Below the pieces are notes generated by a model. It was not told where the DNA came from. It did no database searches and was given only the letters and a program-made list of their open reading frames with translations. Below, in pieces: positions 13,310-16,597 of a DNA stretch of 16,597 bases. The translations under genes and the position numbers were made by a program. Origin of the DNA: Methanobacteriota archaeon (GTDB lineage Archaea > Thermoplasmatota > Poseidoniia > Poseidoniales > Poseidoniaceae); NCBI GenBank assembly GCA_002727485.1, contig PBXE01000014.1, positions 8,217-24,813 on the forward strand, read 5' to 3'. Position 1 is the first letter of the stretch. Every line of letters begins with the position of its first letter.

Positions 13310-14661
13310 TCTCTTTTTAGATTTTGAACAATCTTGATCAGTTCATTGAAATCAATATCAGTGGCAAGTAAAGGTTCTAAATCAGGGACTCTTGCCGCAT
13401 AAAATCCACTTTGCTTTATCGCTTCAATTAATTTATCCATTTTGGGCGCACCAGAGGTATTCGACCATTTCGGAAGAGAATCTAAATTTACTAGTAAATG
13501 GTCTCGGCTCATTATTTTTGAAGCATTTGAGATGTGTTTTACACTTCTGATAAGTTCTCTTTTTGCGTACTCTAAATCATGTTCATCCCAATCAAGTCCA
13601 CAATCTTTAGCCATTCTATATTCTTCCTCGCTTGGAAAACATAACTCTAATACTCGCTGTTCTGTCATTCTTTCAGTAATTTCTTTATTCCATAAAGGAC
13701 CAATCCACATAGGTCCACTTGCTCTATCCAGTTCACTTTCATTTGGATGTTTTTTGAATTTATATGGAATCTCATCGCATCGGATTCTCCACCCAAGGTT
13801 GGAATGAATATTACTTGCTAACTCCTTGCTCGATTTCAACATCACACTAATTCTAACATGATGTCCATCAAATAAGGCTAAAATTGGAATAATTGTTTTG
13901 TCATGTTTAGCAGCAGTAGTTGCAATAAGGCCCATTAAGGTCCTAACAGCATCATCATGAGCGTATAGATCAACAATTCCTTTAGCCCCATATCTCCGTT
14001 TCTGAGAACTTAGAGATGAGCCGGTTAATGCTGCAGTATCTGTAGCAGTAACTTCGAGTAAACCAACTCTAGAGAGACTTTGAACAGCAGCATCCAAGAA
14101 CGGAACGGGTGATCCAAATGGGTCGATATCTATCCACTGGAAGGAAGATTCAGACAATGCCACGCGTGCATCTAAATTTTGGAAATAAATTCCATTATCA
14201 AACCTGCCTTTAGGTATTTTCCCATATCTATCAGGTTCGACAGAATGGCTAATTTTGGTTGACGGAGGATGTTCTTTATGAGACATCTTGGCCCAATTTA
14301 TGGCAAAAATATCTAAGTCATTGGCAGTAATTCTCATCCTATTTTGGAGAGTTTCCGGTATTTCATTCCTCCATCTTCTAACTCTTACTCCAGTAGAACA
14401 CAATGAATCTAGAATTCTAATACTTTTATCATCTTTGACAAGCCAACCATGTTCTAGCGCGTCTGCTAAAAGAAGAACTGACCTCGTTCTTGCCGGAGCC
14501 ATTGCTGGATTTAAGAACCCTTCACCGGTTTTTTTCGCCGGTCCTCTTGGCATATGTGAAGGTCTTTCCTGCTCCTTTTGTAGATGGATAATTGTTTTTC
14601 CTTCCAACCAAATATTGCCCGGCCATTCCGCAGGCAAATCAGTATCAACCTGCTCCGCCAT
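13306..14661 (-). CDS. trm1: tRNA (guanine26-N2)-dimethyltransferase Trm1
   Basis: This enzyme transfers two methyl groups from S-adenosylmethionine to N2 of G26 at the D/anticodon stem junction of many tRNAs. Landmarks of the 451-residue protein include GFLNPAM (48-54, the F-x-N-P motif) and the SAM site D85-S-L-C-S-T-G-V-R. The others are DIDPFGSP (178-185, binds target base), ATDTAALTG (206-214) and SGPMWIGPL (315-323). It is longer than the roughly 380-residue archaeal norm. Two oddities: the usual N-R-D after the F-x-N-P motif reads A-R-T-R. The CxxC pairs that normally precede G-P-L/M-W are missing, leaving C295 alone. Its start at 14661 has an A/T-rich TATA-like stretch about 25-33 bases upstream. 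It converges on the PAC2 gene. Confidence 0.93.
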   Translation of the reverse strand: MAEQVDTDLPAEWPGNIWLEGKTIIHLQKEQERPSHMPRGPAKKTGEGFLNPAMAPARTRSVLLLADALEHGWLVKDDKSIRILDSLCSTGVRVRRWRNEIPETLQNRMRITANDLDIFAINWAKMSHKEHPPSTKISHSVEPDRYGKIPKGRFDNGIYFQNLDARVALSESSFQWIDIDPFGSPVPFLDAAVQSLSRVGLLEVTATDTAALTGSSLSSQKRRYGAKGIVDLYAHDDAVRTLMGLIATTAAKHDKTIIPILALFDGHHVRISVMLKSSKELASNIHSNLGWRIRCDEIPYKFKKHPNESELDRASGPMWIGPLWNKEITERMTEQRVLELCFPSEEEYRMAKDCGLDWDEHDLEYAKRELIRSVKHISNASKIMSRDHLLVNLDSLPKWSNTSGAPKMDKLIEAIKQSGFYAARVPDLEPLLATDIDFNELIKIVQNLKRD

Positions 14662-14707
14662 GAATAGCCGAGATATTATCCTTTGAAAATTAACTCCTAT
14701 GATTTAG

Positions 14708-14715
14708 TTTAAGTA
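14708..14715 (+). promoter_or_regulatory. TATA-like box of the beta-propeller lipoprotein gene
   Basis: TTTAAGTA lies about 28-35 bases before ATG 14743, predicting a start near 14738 and a leader of only a few bases. Confidence 0.5.
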
Positions 14716-14742
14716 ATACAGGCTGTTGCCTAGTTTGATAAA

Positions 14743-16056
14743 ATGAGAATCGGACTTGAAATACTCCTGCCAGTACTAATTTCTACAATGATTCTTTGCG
14801 GTTGTATTTCACAATCGGTTGAGGAAGAGATAGTTTCAGAACCAACCATAGATTGTGAGACCTTGACGTCGGTTTCATATGATTCCTTGGTTGACGGAGA
14901 TGATACACAAGCTGTCATTGCCAATGTTAGAGCCCTTGATTTCAATTCAACTCAAGAAGTATTAGTCTTTACCGAACCGATGAGAGGCACATTTTCTGTT
15001 ATTTCTGAAGATTGCTCAACTAATTGCCAAGCTACGGAATTTAAATTGAAGAATACGATTGCTCCTCTAAGGTTAGATTCCGCTGATTTTAATGGCGATG
15101 GGCAAAATGAATTTATTTTATCCGATATTGGGATTTTATATCCATCTGATGGACAACTCGGTAAAGTGGTGTTAATAGATATTACGAATACTTCTGGAGA
15201 CTATGAAGGACAAGTTGTAATTCAAGATATAGGCAGAGTTACTTGTGCTGAAGCGGTTGATTTAGATTCAGATCATGACTTAGACTTGACACTTTGTGAA
15301 TTTGGCCATACAAATGGCTCAGTAGGATGGCTAGAAAATCTAGGCCAAAATAACTGGACTTGGCATAAATTAGAAACTAAAGCAGGAACTATTGAAGCCA
15401 CTCCTGTCGATATGGACGGCGATGGCGATTATGATATTGTCTCCATAATTTCTCAATTATCAGAACAGATAGTGGTATTTTGGAATGACGGTTTCGGTAA
15501 TTTCACTTCGGAAATATTATTCAATGCTAGTACAACTTTTTTTGGTATGAGTGGAATAAATATTGTTGATGTTGAAGGCGATGGTGATCAAGATATTTTA
15601 TTCACCAACGGAGATGTATTAGATGGAGATTTTCCCGAGGATGAAAATCTATGGGATTATCACGGACTTTCACTATTAGAAAATTTAGGCAATGGAGACT
15701 TTGATTATCAAAGAATGATTGCATTTACCGGAGCCTATGACTCCGCAATGTTTGATATCGATAATGATGGCGTAGAAGAAATAGTAATCGTTGGATTTAA
15801 GCCTAGTGTCGGTGAATTAGTTGATTATGGCGATCAGCCAAACATCGCTTGGTTGGATTATTCAAATTCCACATGGAATCCTGTATTTCCGGATAATGAC
15901 ATAGATGCTCCTCTTATTTCTTTAGAAGTTATGGATTATGATGGCGACGGGCAAGAAGAATTAATCGCTGCTACCCATGATATTTCGAATACTACAAACT
16001 TCCCAAAATTGAGTTCTATATATTCAACGGTTGGAGAAACCTGTGTTGAAATTTGA
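14743..16056 (+). CDS. FG-GAP/VCBS beta-propeller lipoprotein
   Basis: The 437-residue protein has a lipoprotein signal (MRIGLEILL, hydrophobic core, lipobox L18-C-G-C21), so it is anchored outside the membrane. Six Asp-rich loops of the FG-GAP/VCBS type recur roughly every 50-60 residues: D115-F-N-G-D-G, D173-L-D-S-D, D223-M-D-G-D-G, D276-V-E-G-D-G, D338-I-D-N-D-G and D398-Y-D-G-D-G. Each is followed by a hydrophobic strand (D/E-I-x-x). They are the calcium-binding sites of a beta-propeller, and a six- or seven-bladed ring is expected. Several cysteines (C38, C91, C95, C168, C185, near 434) may form disulphides. The ligand is unknown; integrin-like adhesion or polymer binding is common for the fold. 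The next gene is 46 bases away. Confidence 0.87.
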   Translation: MRIGLEILLPVLISTMILCGCISQSVEEEIVSEPTIDCETLTSVSYDSLVDGDDTQAVIANVRALDFNSTQEVLVFTEPMRGTFSVISEDCSTNCQATEFKLKNTIAPLRLDSADFNGDGQNEFILSDIGILYPSDGQLGKVVLIDITNTSGDYEGQVVIQDIGRVTCAEAVDLDSDHDLDLTLCEFGHTNGSVGWLENLGQNNWTWHKLETKAGTIEATPVDMDGDGDYDIVSIISQLSEQIVVFWNDGFGNFTSEILFNASTTFFGMSGINIVDVEGDGDQDILFTNGDVLDGDFPEDENLWDYHGLSLLENLGNGDFDYQRMIAFTGAYDSAMFDIDNDGVEEIVIVGFKPSVGELVDYGDQPNIAWLDYSNSTWNPVFPDNDIDAPLISLEVMDYDGDGQEELIAATHDISNTTNFPKLSSIYSTVGETCVEI

Positions 16057-16102
16057 ATGATTTTCTCAAAGAAACTTTAGGCGGTCTAGATAACCATTGT
16101 CT

Positions 16103-16495
16103 ATGGACGAAGGATATACAGTTGCAGGTCAGTCGATGCCGAGAATAACTATTGGTTTTGGAACTTTTTTGGTAGGGTGGGGAATTATAATTTCAGTTGT
16201 ATCAAAATCGAACTCCATGACATCATTCTTTCCTTCTCTACTAGGTTTACCTATTCTGATATCAGGCATAATGGCTCAAAAAGTTCCCGAAAAGCGTAAA
16301 TTATGGATGCATATAGCGGTAGTCTTTGGATTACTTTGCGCCATAGGCGGTACCAGATTTTTCATGGTAATGTCAAAAGACGATGTTAGCGATTATGCGA
16401 AAGGTTCTATGTTGATGCTACTTGTTACAGGAATAATTTACACCTTCTTATGCGTTAAGTCATTTAGGTTTGCAAGGATTAACGCAACAGAGTAA
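16103..16495 (+). CDS. Four-helix small membrane protein
   Basis: I start at ATG 16103 (130 residues; MDEGYTVAGQSMPR) rather than at TTG 16097. Four helices are evident (about 15-33, 41-58, 67-90, 100-118). They are separated by short charged loops, with KVPEKRKLW between helices 2 and 3 and SKDDVSDYAK between 3 and 4. No family is recognised. It ends 15 bases before guaA subunit A, probably in one transcript with it, because guaA has a Shine-Dalgarno rather than its own promoter. A functional connection to purine synthesis is not evident from the sequence. Confidence 0.7.
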   Translation: MDEGYTVAGQSMPRITIGFGTFLVGWGIIISVVSKSNSMTSFFPSLLGLPILISGIMAQKVPEKRKLWMHIAVVFGLLCAIGGTRFFMVMSKDDVSDYAKGSMLMLLVTGIIYTFLCVKSFRFARINATE

Positions 16496-16499
16496 TAAT

Positions 16500-16505
16500 G
16501 AGGTG
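16500..16505 (+). promoter_or_regulatory. Shine-Dalgarno site of guaA subunit A
   Basis: GAGGTG ends five bases before ATG 16511 and matches the archaeal GGAGGTGA consensus, as expected for an internal operon gene. Confidence 0.75.
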
Positions 16506-16510
16506 TAAAA

Positions 16511-16597
16511 ATGACCGAGCCATTAGTTATTGATGTTGTAGATAACGGTGGCCAGTGGACACATCGAGAATGGAGGATGTTACGTTATCTCAAGGTA
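16511..16597 (+). CDS. guaAA: GMP synthase glutamine amidotransferase subunit A, 3' truncated
   Basis: Only the first 29 codons are in the window. They read V-V-D-N-G-G-Q-W-T-H after a short lead, then R-M-L-R-Y-L. This matches the N-terminal strand and loop of archaeal GMP synthase subunit A, where an N/D-N-G-G-Q-x-x-H-x-x-x-R-x-L-R-x-L pattern is typical. The subunit hydrolyses glutamine and passes ammonia to the separate ATP-pyrophosphatase subunit, converting XMP to GMP. The catalytic cysteine and His-Glu lie beyond the edge, so the assignment rests on this N-terminus alone. Confidence 0.8.
   Translation, partial: MTEPLVIDVVDNGGQWTHREWRMLRYLKV

Noticed and set aside
13442..14686. Plus-strand open frames opposite Trm1
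   Set aside because: They lie opposite clear Trm1 motifs and have no recognisable domain or promoter.

Overview
The window looks like chromosomal DNA from a low-GC planktonic archaeon. The best fit is a Marine Group II (Candidatus Poseidoniales) or Marine Group III type euryarchaeote, judged by family recognition and not by a database search. The evidence is an archaeal Trm1, two PAC2-type proteasome-assembly-chaperone homologues, and the first codons of a stand-alone archaeal GMP synthase amidotransferase subunit. There are also many lipoproteins and Ig/PKD-type surface proteins. Promoters are archaeal: TATA boxes sit about 25 nt before the 5' ends of several genes and of a tRNA, often leaving almost no leader. 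Coding density is very high. No gene-free stretch exceeds 300 bases, and I see no insertion sequence, CRISPR array, prophage or integration site.

Layout, left to right. Positions 2-3255 hold a plus-strand three-gene cell-surface operon: the 3' end of a large Ig-like/PKD/FN3 surface protein, a secreted and anchored protein with a CX3CH haem-like motif, and a multi-pass membrane protein with histidines in its helices. Converging on it is a PAC2-family chaperone (3238-4041, minus) ending in a canonical HbYX proteasome-docking tail. Next come a PD-(D/E)XK nuclease with four Fe-S-type cysteines (4130-5308, plus) and a convergent DEDDh 3'-5' exonuclease with an ExoX-like C-terminus (minus). A small acidic protein (6212-6589) shares a divergent promoter with the exonuclease. 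The plus-strand genes from 6674 to 10238 are a PKD lipoprotein, a small unknown, a small winged-helix-like protein behind an operator-like repeat cluster, a HAD-IB phosphatase with an altered motif IV, and a 292-residue orphan.

A tRNA-Arg(GCG) with an encoded CCA end lies on the minus strand at 10241-10317. It is followed on the plus strand by a hotdog thioesterase coupled to a membrane protein. A minus-strand pair, a winged-helix regulator followed by a pentapeptide-repeat protein, occupies 11478-12428. The right part holds the second PAC2 paralogue (12551-13309), the convergent tRNA m2,2G26 methyltransferase Trm1 (13306-14661, minus), an FG-GAP/VCBS beta-propeller lipoprotein (14743-16056), a four-helix membrane protein, and the start of guaA subunit A at the right edge.

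The genes do not form one obvious pathway. Themes are surface and periplasm-like proteins, proteasome assembly, DNA processing nucleases, and translation/RNA modification. The most interesting points are the two PAC2 paralogues with different C-terminal tails, one of them encoded antisense to a neighbouring stop region. Others are the CX3CH/membrane-histidine surface operon, the ATATGGG repeat cluster before the winged-helix gene, the HAD motif IV substitution, Trm1 without its usual zinc cysteines, and a strong CGAA-loop hairpin inside the HAD gene.
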